The notes: generated by a model not told the origin, from the sequence alone. A DNA stretch of 64,000 nucleotides from Maritimibacter dapengensis (GCF_019218265.1 NZ_JAHUZE010000003.1:62001-126000); one strand, 5' to 3'; shown: positions 1 to 8,951, numbered from the stretch's first letter. Program-made: numbers and translations.

Positions 1-655
1 TGCCGTCCGGCAACCGCGCCAGCACGAGGTGGCAGACGTTGCCGGCCACATCATGGTCGCCCCAGGAGATATAGATTTTCTGCCCGGTGATCGCATAAGT
101 GCCGTCGTCGTTGGCCACGGCCTTGGTCGCCACCGCACCCACGTCCGACCCGGCCTGCGGCTCGGTCAGGTTCATTGTCCCGGTCCATTCGCCCGAGTTG
201 AGCTTGGGCAGGTACAGGTCCTTCATCGCGTCCGACGCGTGGGCTTCCAGCGCCTCGATCTGGCCTTGCGTCAGCAACGGGTTCAGACCCAATGCCAGGC
301 AAGCGCCCGACAGCATGTCGTTGACGCTGGCCGCCAGCGTGAAGGGCAACCCCATGCCGCCATATTCCGGGTTGCCGGAAATGCCGACCCAGCCGCCATT
401 GGCGATGGCGTCGTATCCGTCTTTGAACCCGGGACTCGTCCGCACGACCCCGTTTTCCAGAACCGCGCCGTTCAGGTCGCCGTTGCGTTGCAAAGGCGCG
501 ATCACCTCGTCCGCCATCTTGGCCGCTTCCGACAGGATCGCACCCACGGTGTCGTCATCGGTGTCGGCGAACCTTTCGGTCTCGGTCACCGCCTTGAACC
601 CGACCACGTGGTCGAGCAGGAAGCGGAAATCTCTCACGGGCGCGGCGAAGGGCAT
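1..655 (-). CDS. Acyl-CoA dehydrogenase, N-terminal part (DmdC-like)
   Basis: This is the first ~218 codons of a gene that runs off the left edge. Reading from the ATG at 655, the protein opens MPFAAPVRDFRFLLDHVVGF, the usual opening of the long (about 590-residue) acyl-CoA dehydrogenases that include DmdC (3-methylmercaptopropionyl-CoA dehydrogenase) and FadE-like enzymes. The later stretch LTEPQAGSDVGAV is the FAD/substrate-binding signature of the family. The enzyme would oxidise an acyl-CoA thioester with FAD in the cytosol. The C-terminal half is missing, so the exact substrate cannot be called. It is divergent from the Sua5 gene, with about 100 bp between them. Confidence 0.88.
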   Translation of the reverse strand, partial: MPFAAPVRDFRFLLDHVVGFKAVTETERFADTDDDTVGAILSEAAKMADEVIAPLQRNGDLNGAVLENGVVRTSPGFKDGYDAIANGGWVGISGNPEYGGMGLPFTLAASVNDMLSGACLALGLNPLLTQGQIEALEAHASDAMKDLYLPKLNSGEWTGTMNLTEPQAGSDVGAVATKAVANDDGTYAITGQKIYISWGDHDVAGNVCHLVLARLPDG

Positions 656-755
656 GGGCGGACCTTTCGTTGGCTTGAACTGTCATGATCTGCCGGATAG
701 GCAGTTGACCAGAACGTATGCAAAAACGCCGCCCAGACAAGGAGAACGCCGCGTC

Positions 756-1706
756 ATGACCGAGAGGCTGGAGACGCAGATTCTGATCCCCGGAACGGGC
801 GGTGTCGCACAGGCGGCAGCGCTTCTGCGGGCCGGCGGGCTAGTGAGTTTTCCGACCGAGACCGTCTATGGTCTGGGTGCCGATGCCGCCAACGATCGTG
901 CCGTCGCGCGCGTTTTCGAGGCCAAGGGCCGTCCGCATTTCAACCCGTTGATCGCCCATGTGCCGGACGTCGAGGCCGTCGAACAGATCGCATTGCTCGG
1001 GGGCGTCGCTCGCGATCTGGCGCAGGCGTTCTGGCCCGGTCCGATGACGCTGGTGCTCCCGATCCGCGAAGGCGCCGAATTGTCTCGACTGGTCAGCGCG
1101 GGGCTCCCGACCGTTGCCGTGCGAATCCCGGCGCATCCGGTGGCGCAAAAGCTCTTGAAGGCCGTGGGTCGCCCGGTCGTCGCTCCGTCCGCGAACCCGT
1201 CCGGCCGCATCAGCCCGACGACGGCGCAGCATGTGGTCTCCAACCTCGGGGACCGGATCGAGGCCGTGCTCGACGGTGGTCCTTGCGAGGTCGGGATTGA
1301 AAGCACGATCATCGGCTTCGATCCGAAACGCACCCTGTTGCGCCCTGGCGGTCTCCCGCGTGAAGCCATCGAAGCGGCGCTCGGCTCACCGCTCGCCACG
1401 CGCGACGAAACGGCGGACATCAATGCGCCGGGCCAGATGACGTCTCACTATGCCCCCGACGCGCGGGTGCGCCTTGATGTGAAAACCCCTCGCCCGGGCG
1501 AGCGCCTCCTCGGCTTCGGTCCCGTCGATGCGGAGTGGAATCTCTCGCCCGGTGGCGATCTGGTCGAGGCCGCCGCGAACCTGTTTCGCATGTTGCACGA
1601 GATGGACCGCGCCGGTGACGCACCGATCGCCGTTTCGCCGATCCCCGACACCGGATTGGGGCGCGCCATAAACGATCGCCTCCACCGCGCCGCCGCACCG
1701 CGCTGA
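756..1706 (+). CDS. L-threonylcarbamoyladenylate synthase, Sua5 type
   Basis: A 316-residue Sua5/YrdC/YwlC protein. It makes threonylcarbamoyl-AMP from threonine, bicarbonate and ATP for the t6A37 modification of tRNAs that read ANN codons. The YrdC fold starts near residue 15 (LRAGGLVSFPTETVYGLGAD), and the APSANPSG loop binds nucleotide. The length, with about 110 residues after the YrdC domain, shows the Sua5 form with a C-terminal extra domain rather than the short YrdC form. The ATG at 756 was chosen because it follows AAGGAGAACG; an open frame extends further upstream but overlaps the neighbouring promoter region and the dehydrogenase gene. Confidence 0.95.
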   Translation: MTERLETQILIPGTGGVAQAAALLRAGGLVSFPTETVYGLGADAANDRAVARVFEAKGRPHFNPLIAHVPDVEAVEQIALLGGVARDLAQAFWPGPMTLVLPIREGAELSRLVSAGLPTVAVRIPAHPVAQKLLKAVGRPVVAPSANPSGRISPTTAQHVVSNLGDRIEAVLDGGPCEVGIESTIIGFDPKRTLLRPGGLPREAIEAALGSPLATRDETADINAPGQMTSHYAPDARVRLDVKTPRPGERLLGFGPVDAEWNLSPGGDLVEAAANLFRMLHEMDRAGDAPIAVSPIPDTGLGRAINDRLHRAAAPR

Positions 1707-2021
1707 GCGTTTCCATTCGTTAACGAATATGGGCCTGCGGGGGCGAACCCCGATTTCATCCATATGCGTTCCATACGTAATACATACGTGTTCCATATGT
1801 GGATTTTTGACTGAGTCGCGCATCTGCCGACACGCGAATACGCCTTTGCCCGGCAATTCGCGAAACGGCCCGCTCAGCCCCTCCTCTACACGATTCCACC
1901 AGCCGCTTCGCCGCCTATTTTCTGTGCAATTCCAGACGGAAACCGGGCGGTATGCGCCGGTTTTTGGTAAAATACTTACCAATTCAATTGTTCATCGCGG
2001 CCCCGTCGATAGTATGGGGTC
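1707..2021. other. Intergenic region with palindromes upstream of the Anbu operon
   Basis: 315 bases without a convincing gene. It starts with a perfect 14-bp palindrome, ATTCGTTAACGAAT (1715-1728), just after the Sua5 stop. Around 1757-1804 there is a cluster of related words (CCATATG, TTCCATACGT, ACATACGT, TTCCATATG) that form overlapping direct and inverted repeats. Near the downstream gene lies the operator-like element described separately at 1964-1982. A 98-codon open frame here has no recognisable features. Confidence 0.6.
1964..1982. promoter_or_regulatory. Inverted repeat, candidate operator of the Anbu operon
   Basis: The sequence reads TTGGTAA-AATAC-TTACCAA, two perfect 7-base arms around a 5-base centre, ending 39 bases before the first start codon of the operon. 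TTGGT...ACCAA symmetry is common in operators of GntR/FadR-type regulators, but no such regulator is encoded in this window, so the binding protein is unknown. Confidence 0.45.
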
Positions 2022-3446
2022 ATGAGCGAAGGTTCCATTTTCGATGAGATGTGGGGGCAAGACCAAGCCCTGCGTGATCCATATTCCGAGTTCCAGACCT
2101 GGTTCGAAGAACAGGACCCCAAACGGCTCCGCGTCAAACAACGCGAGGCGGATGAGCTGTTCCGGCTGACCGGTATCACGTTCAACGTTTATGGAAGACA
2201 GGAAGCCGAAGAGCGGTTGATTCCTTTCGATATCGTGCCTCGGATCATTTCCGCACGCGAATGGCTAAAACTGTCCAAAGGGATCGAGCAACGCGTCCGC
2301 GCGATCAACGCCTTCCTTGGTGACATTTACGGGCGGCAGGAGATCATCAAGGCGGGGCGCATCCCGGTCGAAATGATCGCCCGGAACGAAGCATTCCTGC
2401 CGCAGATGATCGGCGTCAAACCCGCTGGCGGCGTATACACGCACATCGTCGGCATCGACCTGGTGCGCACGGCCGACAATGAATTCTACGTTCTCGAAGA
2501 CAACGCGCGCACACCATCCGGCGTGAGCTACATGCTCGAAAACCGCGAGACGATGCTCCAGATGTTTCCCGAGCTTTTTGCGCGAACGTCCGTGCAGCCC
2601 GTGTCGAATTACCCGTCCGATCTGCGGCGCTCGCTCGGGGCCTGCGCGCCGGATGCGACAGATGGGCCGCCGACGGTGGCCGTGCTGACGCCGGGTATCT
2701 ACAACTCGGCCTATTTCGAACATGCCTTCCTTGCCGACCAGATGGGTGCCGAACTCGTCGAGGGGCACGACCTGAGGGTGGTCGACGGGCGGGTCGCGAT
2801 GCGCACGACGCGGGGCTTCCAGCCAATCGACGTGCTATATCGACGCGTCGATGACGACTTCCTCGATCCGCTCAATTTCAACCCCGACAGCCAGCTCGGC
2901 GTGCCGGGAATCATGGATGTCTACCGCGCGGGCGGGATCACCATTGCGAACGCGCCCGGCACCGGGGTTGCGGACGACAAGGCTGTCTATTCCTACATGC
3001 CCGAGATCGTCGAATTCTACACCGGCGAGCGTCCGATCCTTGAAAACGTGCCGACCTGGCGCTGTTCGGAACCCGAAAGCCTTGCCTACGTGCTCGACAA
3101 TCTCGCGGACCTCGTCGTGAAGGAAGTGCACGGCTCAGGCGGCTACGGGATGCTGATCGGCCCCACTGCGACGAAGAAGGACATCGCGGAATTCCGCAAG
3201 AAGCTCCAGTCACGCCCCGGTAACTACATCGCGCAACCGACCCTGAGCCTTTCGACCGTGCCAATCTTCACCAACAAGGGACTCGCGCCACGGCACGTGG
3301 ACCTCAGGCCCTTCGTTCTGGTCAGCCCGGAGGGGATCAACATCACGCCCGGTGGCCTGACCCGCGTTGCGTTGCAGAAAGGATCGCTTGTCGTCAACTC
3401 ATCACAGGGCGGCGGCACCAAAGACACCTGGGTTCTGGAAGACTGA
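2022..3446 (+). CDS. Circularly permuted ATP-grasp protein (DUF404/DUF407 family)
   Basis: 474 residues, full length for the family. ATP-grasp enzymes join a carboxylate to an amine through an acyl-phosphate. Visible family blocks are FYVLEDNARTPSGVSYMLEN (about 155-175), DDKAVYSYMPEIV (about 317-330) and VVKEVHGSGGYGMLIGP (about 363-380), the last being the glycine-rich nucleotide loop. The product and acceptor are unknown. Its stop overlaps the start of the alpha-E gene (TGATG), so the two are translationally coupled. The set ATP-grasp, alpha-E, transglutaminase, Anbu is a recurrent bacterial neighbourhood that has been proposed to make or process a peptide; that role is inference. Confidence 0.9.
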   Translation: MSEGSIFDEMWGQDQALRDPYSEFQTWFEEQDPKRLRVKQREADELFRLTGITFNVYGRQEAEERLIPFDIVPRIISAREWLKLSKGIEQRVRAINAFLGDIYGRQEIIKAGRIPVEMIARNEAFLPQMIGVKPAGGVYTHIVGIDLVRTADNEFYVLEDNARTPSGVSYMLENRETMLQMFPELFARTSVQPVSNYPSDLRRSLGACAPDATDGPPTVAVLTPGIYNSAYFEHAFLADQMGAELVEGHDLRVVDGRVAMRTTRGFQPIDVLYRRVDDDFLDPLNFNPDSQLGVPGIMDVYRAGGITIANAPGTGVADDKAVYSYMPEIVEFYTGERPILENVPTWRCSEPESLAYVLDNLADLVVKEVHGSGGYGMLIGPTATKKDIAEFRKKLQSRPGNYIAQPTLSLSTVPIFTNKGLAPRHVDLRPFVLVSPEGINITPGGLTRVALQKGSLVVNSSQGGGTKDTWVLED

Positions 3447-4384
3447 TGCTCGGCAAGACGGCAAATGGACTTTACTGGATGTTCCGCTACCTCGAGCGGG
3501 CCGAGAACACGTCGCGCCTGATCGAAACCGGGCTTCGCATGTCGATCACCCGTTCCGGCGCGACAGAGTGGGGGTCGGTCATGCAGACCGCCGGCGTCCT
3601 GAGCGGGTATACCGCGCACTACGGCGAAGAGGTCGTTCAGGAACAAGCAATCAACTGGATGCTCAGGGACAAGGAGAACCCGTCATCCGTCCTGTCAGCC
3701 ATTTCGGAAGCGCGGCAGAACGCGCGGATGGTCCGCACGGCACTCACCCATGACGTATGGGAAGCGATCAACGCCTGCTTCATGAACGCGAAAGACCTGA
3801 TGGGCAGGAAGGTGAGCGAGCGCGACCTTCCCGGTGTCCTGAAGAGCGTTCGCCAGCGAACCGCGCTTGTGCGTGGTGCGACGCACGGAACGATGATGCG
3901 CAACGACGTTTATGACTTCGCGCGCATCGGCACATTTCTGGAACGCGGCGACAACACGGCGCGCATTCTCGACGTGAAGTATTACGTTCTGCTGCCATCG
4001 GTGTTCGCGGTGGGATCGACCATAGATAACGTGCAATGGGACTCGATCCTGCAATCGGTTTCGGCCAAGGGCGGATATCGCATGGTCTATGGCAGCCAGC
4101 CCAACGCGCGCGACATCGCCCATTTTCTCGTCCTCGACAAACGCATGCCGCGCAGCCTCAATTTCTGCGTCTCGAAAATCCGTGACAACCTCGGCTATCT
4201 CGCATCGGACTACGACACGCGTATGCCCGTGCACGACCTTGCCGACAAACTTGCGCAACGTCTGTCCATGCACGATATTGACGAAATCTTCGACTTCGGT
4301 CTGCATGAATACATCCAGACAGTCCTCACGGCTCTCGGTGAGCTTGGGGGGCAGATCGAGCAGGATTATCGGTTCTACGTGTAG
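3446..4384 (+). CDS. Alpha-E domain protein
   Basis: 312 residues, nearly all helical, opening MLGKTANGLYWMFRYLERAE, the hallmark of the alpha-E family. A second conserved block is FLERGDNTARILDVKYYVLL (about 162-181). No catalytic motif is known for the family. It is almost always encoded beside a circularly permuted ATP-grasp, as here, which suggests a partner or scaffold role. It overlaps the upstream gene by one base and lies 8 bases before the transglutaminase gene. Cytosolic by sequence, with no signal peptide. Confidence 0.9.
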   Translation: MLGKTANGLYWMFRYLERAENTSRLIETGLRMSITRSGATEWGSVMQTAGVLSGYTAHYGEEVVQEQAINWMLRDKENPSSVLSAISEARQNARMVRTALTHDVWEAINACFMNAKDLMGRKVSERDLPGVLKSVRQRTALVRGATHGTMMRNDVYDFARIGTFLERGDNTARILDVKYYVLLPSVFAVGSTIDNVQWDSILQSVSAKGGYRMVYGSQPNARDIAHFLVLDKRMPRSLNFCVSKIRDNLGYLASDYDTRMPVHDLADKLAQRLSMHDIDEIFDFGLHEYIQTVLTALGELGGQIEQDYRFYV

Positions 4385-4392
4385 GAGCCCGG

Positions 4393-5190
4393 ATGCGGCT
4401 GAAAATCAGACATGCCACGCGCTACCAATTCGCGGAGCCGGTGATCTACGGGCTCCAGCAATTGCGCAAGACACCTAAGACTGGGCACCAGCAGGAAGTG
4501 ATTTCCTGGTCCACCCATGTCGAGGGCGGGCAGAAAGAAGTCACGTTCGAGGACAATCACCACAACGTCGTCGAGCTTATCTCGATTGATCGGGACGCAA
4601 CGCAGGTTACTGTCATCTCGGAGGGCGAGGTCGAGATCGAGGGAAGCTCCGGTATCGTGGGCCGCCACCCCGGCCCTTCCCCCCTTTGGCTCTATGAACG
4701 CGACACGCCGTTGACCAAGTTCGGCCCGGGCTGTCGGGCGCTTGCTCGTGAAGCCGACGGTGGGACCGACCTCGAAAAGCTTCACGCGCTGTCCGAAGTG
4801 ATCCGTGATGCCGTCAAATACGAGGTCGGTGCCTCGCACCCGGACTGGACCGCCGAAGAGGCCGTAGCCGAAGGCGTTGGCGTCTGTCAGGACCACTCTC
4901 ACATCTTTCTCGCCTGCGCGCGTCACCTTGGTTATCCCGCGCGATATGTGTCGGGGTATCTGATGATGAATGACCGGGTCGATCAGGATGCGACGCATGC
5001 ATGGGCCGAAGCGCATGTCGACGGGCTGGGATGGGTCGGGTTCGACATCTCGAACGGCTACTCCCCCGATGAGCGATATGTGCGCGTCGCGACGGGTCTC
5101 GATTACACCGAAGCCGCGCCGGTCATCGGAACGCGATTTGGCGGGGCGCACGAGGCGCTCGACGTCCAGATCCAGGTCGCACAGCAGTGA
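4393..5190 (+). CDS. Transglutaminase-like cysteine protease
   Basis: 265 residues: an N-terminal beta region (about 1-85, opening MRLKIRHATRYQFAEPV) followed by a transglutaminase/papain-like core. The catalytic triad can be read as Cys165 in GVGVCQDHSH, His202 in DATHAWAEAHV and Asp218 in GFDISNGYSP. Bacterial members act mainly as peptidases or amidases. There is no signal peptide, so it should act in the cytosol with its operon partners. The gap to the next gene is 10 bases. Confidence 0.92.
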   Translation: MRLKIRHATRYQFAEPVIYGLQQLRKTPKTGHQQEVISWSTHVEGGQKEVTFEDNHHNVVELISIDRDATQVTVISEGEVEIEGSSGIVGRHPGPSPLWLYERDTPLTKFGPGCRALAREADGGTDLEKLHALSEVIRDAVKYEVGASHPDWTAEEAVAEGVGVCQDHSHIFLACARHLGYPARYVSGYLMMNDRVDQDATHAWAEAHVDGLGWVGFDISNGYSPDERYVRVATGLDYTEAAPVIGTRFGGAHEALDVQIQVAQQ

Positions 5191-5200
5191 GTCCCGCCAA

Positions 5201-5938
5201 ATGACCTATTGCGTCGGAATGATGCTCGACCGTGGGCTGGTGATGATGTCGGATACGCGCACGAATGCGGGCGTCGACAATGTCTCGACCTTCAACAAGA
5301 TGCATTCGTGGGAGGTGCCGGGCGAACGCGTGCTCATCATGATGAGCGCCGGGAACCTCGCCACGACGCAGGCTGTCGTCTCCATCCTCGAAGAGCGCAC
5401 CAAGGCCCATGAAGAGCGGATGCCGTCGCTTCTCGAGGTGCCTTCGATGTTTCAGGCGGCGCGGCTGATTGCCGAGACGCTGCGCGACGTGATCGGCCAG
5501 CACGAGCGCGCCGGGGAAGAAGCCGAAAGCTCGTTCGGCGCGACCTTGATCCTTGGGGGGCAGATCGACGGCGGACCACCGCGCCTGTTCCTGATCTATC
5601 CCGAGGGGAATTTCATCGAGGCCGGAGCAGACAGCCCGTTTTTCCAGATTGGCGAAACCAAGTACGGCCGTCCGATTCTGGTGCGTGCCTACGACCCGGA
5701 GATGTCTTTCGAAGCGGCCTTGAAACTGCTCTGCGTGAGTTTCGATTCCACCGTGAAGGCAAACCTTTCGGTGGGCCTGCCGTTCGATTTCCAGCTCTAC
5801 GAGATCGATCGGCTGACACTCGGACATCGTTCGCGCATCCATGCCGACGACCCGTATTACCAGACAATCTCGTCGGGCTGGGGCGAGGCGCTGAAGCAGG
5901 CGCTCGACGTGTTGCCCGACTTCGATCTGGGCGGGTGA
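5201..5938 (+). CDS. Anbu proteasome-type peptidase
   Basis: 245 residues opening MTYCVGMMLDRGLVMMSDTR, the mark of Anbu, the ancestral beta-subunit of bacterial proteasome-like proteins. Removal of Met1 would expose Thr2 as the N-terminal nucleophile; the conserved Asp of the SDTR block follows. Characterised Anbu proteins self-assemble into large rings, and their substrate is unsettled. A longer open frame begins upstream inside the transglutaminase gene, but the ATG at 5201 fits the family N-terminus exactly and must be the start if Thr2 is the nucleophile. It is the last gene of the four-gene operon. Confidence 0.93.
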   Translation: MTYCVGMMLDRGLVMMSDTRTNAGVDNVSTFNKMHSWEVPGERVLIMMSAGNLATTQAVVSILEERTKAHEERMPSLLEVPSMFQAARLIAETLRDVIGQHERAGEEAESSFGATLILGGQIDGGPPRLFLIYPEGNFIEAGADSPFFQIGETKYGRPILVRAYDPEMSFEAALKLLCVSFDSTVKANLSVGLPFDFQLYEIDRLTLGHRSRIHADDPYYQTISSGWGEALKQALDVLPDFDLGG

Positions 5939-6000
5939 CTCGCCATGCGCCGGGCGCGGCCATATGATATGCGCGTCCTACCGGGAGTGACGACGCCGCC

Positions 6001-7728
6001 ATGATCCGCCCGATCCTGTTTCTCTGCGCCTCCGCCCTGCTTGCGGCGGCGATCGGCTGGTCGGCCTATGTGGACCGCGTCGATCGGCTGAGCGAACGAG
6101 GCGAAGCGGACCTCGCGCTCGCCGCGGACCGCGTGACCGCGCAACTGTTCCGGTATCGCGAGCTTGCCGTGGTCCTGTCGCGCCATCCCGAATTGACCGA
6201 ACGACTCGCGACCGGCGCGGGATCGGCACGCGCCGCATCGGTGGTTCAGAACATGGCGGACATGACCGGTGCGTGGGACATCTCGGTGGTGGACCTGTCT
6301 GGCAGGATCGTCGCGGGAAGTTCGGGCAGCAGCGCGGCACGCGACCCGCAAGACCCGCCGCTCGCGCGCGCTCTGGACGGCGCGCTCGGGACGAACAACG
6401 AAATCGTGGCAGATGCCGGAAACCCCACGCGGGTGTTTTCCTTCGCGGCGCCGGTGCAGGACGCGCGCGGCACGGTGCTTGGCGCTGTCATGACGCGGGT
6501 GCCGGTGAGCCAGATCGAGGACAACTGGCCGGGTGACGCGCCGCCGGTCTTCTTTACGGATACGGGCGGCACTGTTTTCGTCACAAACCGTTCGGACCTG
6601 ATCCTTGCGAACCGGGCCGAAGGGATGCCCGCCTACCGGGAACAGATTATCGCGGGCCATGTCCACTGGAGCATGGACGGTGGTCCCTACCTTCCGAACC
6701 GTGCGCTCCACCTTGCGCGGGATCTGCCGACCGTAGGGCTGACCGCGGAAATCCTGATCGACAGCGCCTCGGCCCTGACCGCTGCCCTGTCATGGGGGTT
6801 GATCGCCGCAGGTGCGCTGCTGACGTTCGGCGCGATTCTGTTCCTGGTCGGCCAGAACCGACGCGCGCTTGCCGACAAGCTCGCTGTCGAAGCCGCCGCC
6901 AATGCCCGGCTCGAGGCACGGGTGGAAGAACGCACCCGTGAACTGACGGCTGTCAACGCCGACCTGCGCCGCGAAGTGGCGGAACGCAAGGAGACCGAGG
7001 CAGCATTGAAACGTGCGCAGGACGAGCTCGTGCAGGCGGGCAAGCTTTCCGCTTTGGGGCAGATGTCCGCCGGGATCAGCCACGAATTGAACCAGCCTCT
7101 TATGGCGATCCGATCCTTTGCCGAGAACGGCGAACAATTCTTCGACCGGGGCAAACCCGAACGGGCGCGCGATAATCTGGGCCGCATCTCGGAACTCGCC
7201 CGACGAATGGGACGGATCATCCAGAACCTGCGAGCTTTTGCGCGGCAGGAAAGTGGCCCGATCACCGACGTGGACCTCATCGCGGTGATCCAGGCGGCCC
7301 TGGAAGTGACAGCGGACAAGCTCAAGCGCCACCGCGTGACGCTCGATTACAAGGCCCCGCAAGCGCCTCTTATGGTGCGGGGCGGCGAAGTGCGGCTGCA
7401 ACAGGTGATCGTGAACCTTCTCTCGAACGCCGTCGATGCGATGAGCGAAACCGACAATCGCCGGATCGAGATCAGGATCGACACGGGCGACGCGGTGCGA
7501 CTGACCATCCGCGATACCGGACCGGGGATCACGAACCCCGATCGCGTCTTCGATCCGTTCTACACAACGAAAGAAGTCGGCGCGGCAGAAGGCATGGGGC
7601 TTGGCCTGTCGATCTCCTACGGGCTGGTGCAGAGTTTCGGCGGCGGCATTCGCGGCGCCAACCATCCCGAGGGCGGCGCGGAGTTCACCGTAGACCTCGT
7701 TCCCGCCGAGCTCGAGGCCGCAGCATGA
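6001..7728 (+). CDS. dctB: C4-dicarboxylate sensor histidine kinase DctB
   Basis: 575 residues. An N-terminal membrane segment (about 3-20) and a second at about 264-284 flank a periplasmic sensing domain of about 240 residues. The coiled linker (about 290-345) leads to the phospho-acceptor His361 in AGISHELNQPL, then the N box (VNLLSNAVDAM) and the G boxes (RDTGPGIT, GMGLGLSI) of the ATPase domain. DctB kinases sense external C4-dicarboxylates and phosphorylate DctD. Its stop overlaps dctD (ATGA). The cognate TRAP transporter genes lie 1.4 kb downstream, past a small opposite-strand operon. Confidence 0.9.
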   Translation: MIRPILFLCASALLAAAIGWSAYVDRVDRLSERGEADLALAADRVTAQLFRYRELAVVLSRHPELTERLATGAGSARAASVVQNMADMTGAWDISVVDLSGRIVAGSSGSSAARDPQDPPLARALDGALGTNNEIVADAGNPTRVFSFAAPVQDARGTVLGAVMTRVPVSQIEDNWPGDAPPVFFTDTGGTVFVTNRSDLILANRAEGMPAYREQIIAGHVHWSMDGGPYLPNRALHLARDLPTVGLTAEILIDSASALTAALSWGLIAAGALLTFGAILFLVGQNRRALADKLAVEAAANARLEARVEERTRELTAVNADLRREVAERKETEAALKRAQDELVQAGKLSALGQMSAGISHELNQPLMAIRSFAENGEQFFDRGKPERARDNLGRISELARRMGRIIQNLRAFARQESGPITDVDLIAVIQAALEVTADKLKRHRVTLDYKAPQAPLMVRGGEVRLQQVIVNLLSNAVDAMSETDNRRIEIRIDTGDAVRLTIRDTGPGITNPDRVFDPFYTTKEVGAAEGMGLGLSISYGLVQSFGGGIRGANHPEGGAEFTVDLVPAELEAAA

Positions 7729-8951
7729 CGACCCGCGTCCTTCTCGTCGACGATGACAGTGCTGTGCGCGAGGCGCTCGGCCAGACTCTTGAACTCGCTG
7801 ATCTGGAGGCGGTGCTGGCCGGAAGCTATATCGAGGCGAAGGATCACATCGTCGCCGATTTCCCCGGTGTGATCGTGAGCGACATTCGGATGCCGGGCAA
7901 AGACGGTTTCGCGCTTCTCGACTATGCGCATGGCGTCGATCCGGATTTGCCCGTGGTGCTTCTGACCGGTGAGGGCGACGTGCCGACCGCCGTGCGCGGC
8001 ATGGCGTCCGGTGCCTTTGATTTCCTCGAAAAACCCTGTGCGCCCGCCGATCTGCTCACGGTGGTGGAAAAGGCGCTGAAGACCCGCGCACTGGTGCTTG
8101 AGAACCGGTCGCTCAAGGCGCAGGTCGAAGCGGGGGATGCCGCCGCGCGCCTTTTGCGGGGCACCTCCGCCCTGTCCGAAAAGATGCGCGCCGATGCGCG
8201 AAAGGTCGCGCGCACGATGGCCGACGTTCTCATCACCGGCGAACCCGGCGTGGGCACGGCGAAGATGGCCGAGGTCGTCCACCTTTTGTCGGCCCAATCG
8301 CGCGGCCCCTTCATCAAGATCGCCGGAGCGAGCACCGACGTTGCCGCGCTGGACGCCACCCTCAGGGAGGCCGAGAACGGGTCGCTTTTCATCGACGAGG
8401 TCGCGGGGCTCGATGCGCGCACCCAATTCGCCCTTCTCGAACGTCTGGAACGCCCCGACGCGCCCCGCGTTCTGGCTGGCACGTATCAGGATCTGGCCGC
8501 GCGCGCCGAGACAGGGCAGTTCAACCCCGATCTCTATTACCGGCTCGACGCGGCGCGCATCCACATACCTCCGCTCCGCGACCGACGTGAGGATATTCCG
8601 ACGCTGTTTCGGCATTACGTGGCCATCGCCTGTGAACAGGCGGCGCTCCCCGTGCCGGATATTCCGCAGGACGTGACCCAGAAGCTCATCGCGCAGGACT
8701 GGCCGGGGAATGCGCGCGCGCTGATGAACACGGCGATGCGCTATGCGATGGGGTTGGGCGAAATCGACGCGGATGACGACCCCGGCCTCGCCGAGCAGGT
8801 CGCGCAGTTCGAACGCTCGGTGATCGTCGAGGCGCTGACCCGGCATAATGGCAACGCAACAGCCACGGCCGAGAGCCTGAAGCTTCCGCGCAAAACCTTT
8901 TACGACAAGCTGGCGCGCCATGGGCTGAAGCCCGAGGAATTCCGGGGCTAA
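7725..8951 (+). CDS. dctD: DctD-type response regulator with a degenerate sigma-54 activator domain
   Basis: 408 residues: receiver domain (about 4-118, phospho-site Asp53 in VSDIRMPG), AAA+ region (about 145-345) and a Fis-type helix-turn-helix (about 364-402, NGNATATAESLKLPRKTFYD). The AAA+ part is altered. The Walker A site reads GEPGVGTAK (172-180) instead of GETGTGK, so the usual lysine position is threonine. The whole ESELFGHEKGAFTGA segment is absent between FIKIAGAS and the Walker B LFIDE (221-225). Without GAFTGA a protein cannot contact sigma-54 in the normal way. Likely target: dctPQM. Confidence 0.88.
   Translation: MTTRVLLVDDDSAVREALGQTLELADLEAVLAGSYIEAKDHIVADFPGVIVSDIRMPGKDGFALLDYAHGVDPDLPVVLLTGEGDVPTAVRGMASGAFDFLEKPCAPADLLTVVEKALKTRALVLENRSLKAQVEAGDAAARLLRGTSALSEKMRADARKVARTMADVLITGEPGVGTAKMAEVVHLLSAQSRGPFIKIAGASTDVAALDATLREAENGSLFIDEVAGLDARTQFALLERLERPDAPRVLAGTYQDLAARAETGQFNPDLYYRLDAARIHIPPLRDRREDIPTLFRHYVAIACEQAALPVPDIPQDVTQKLIAQDWPGNARALMNTAMRYAMGLGEIDADDDPGLAEQVAQFERSVIVEALTRHNGNATATAESLKLPRKTFYDKLARHGLKPEEFRG

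Noticed and set aside
1729-2025. 98-codon open frame before the ATP-grasp gene
   Set aside because: No ribosome site or motif and it covers the palindromes and operator; composition does not look coding.
4970-5200. Upstream extension of the Anbu frame
   Set aside because: It overlaps the end of the transglutaminase gene in another frame and would bury the N-terminal Thr nucleophile; the ATG at 5201 matches the family start.
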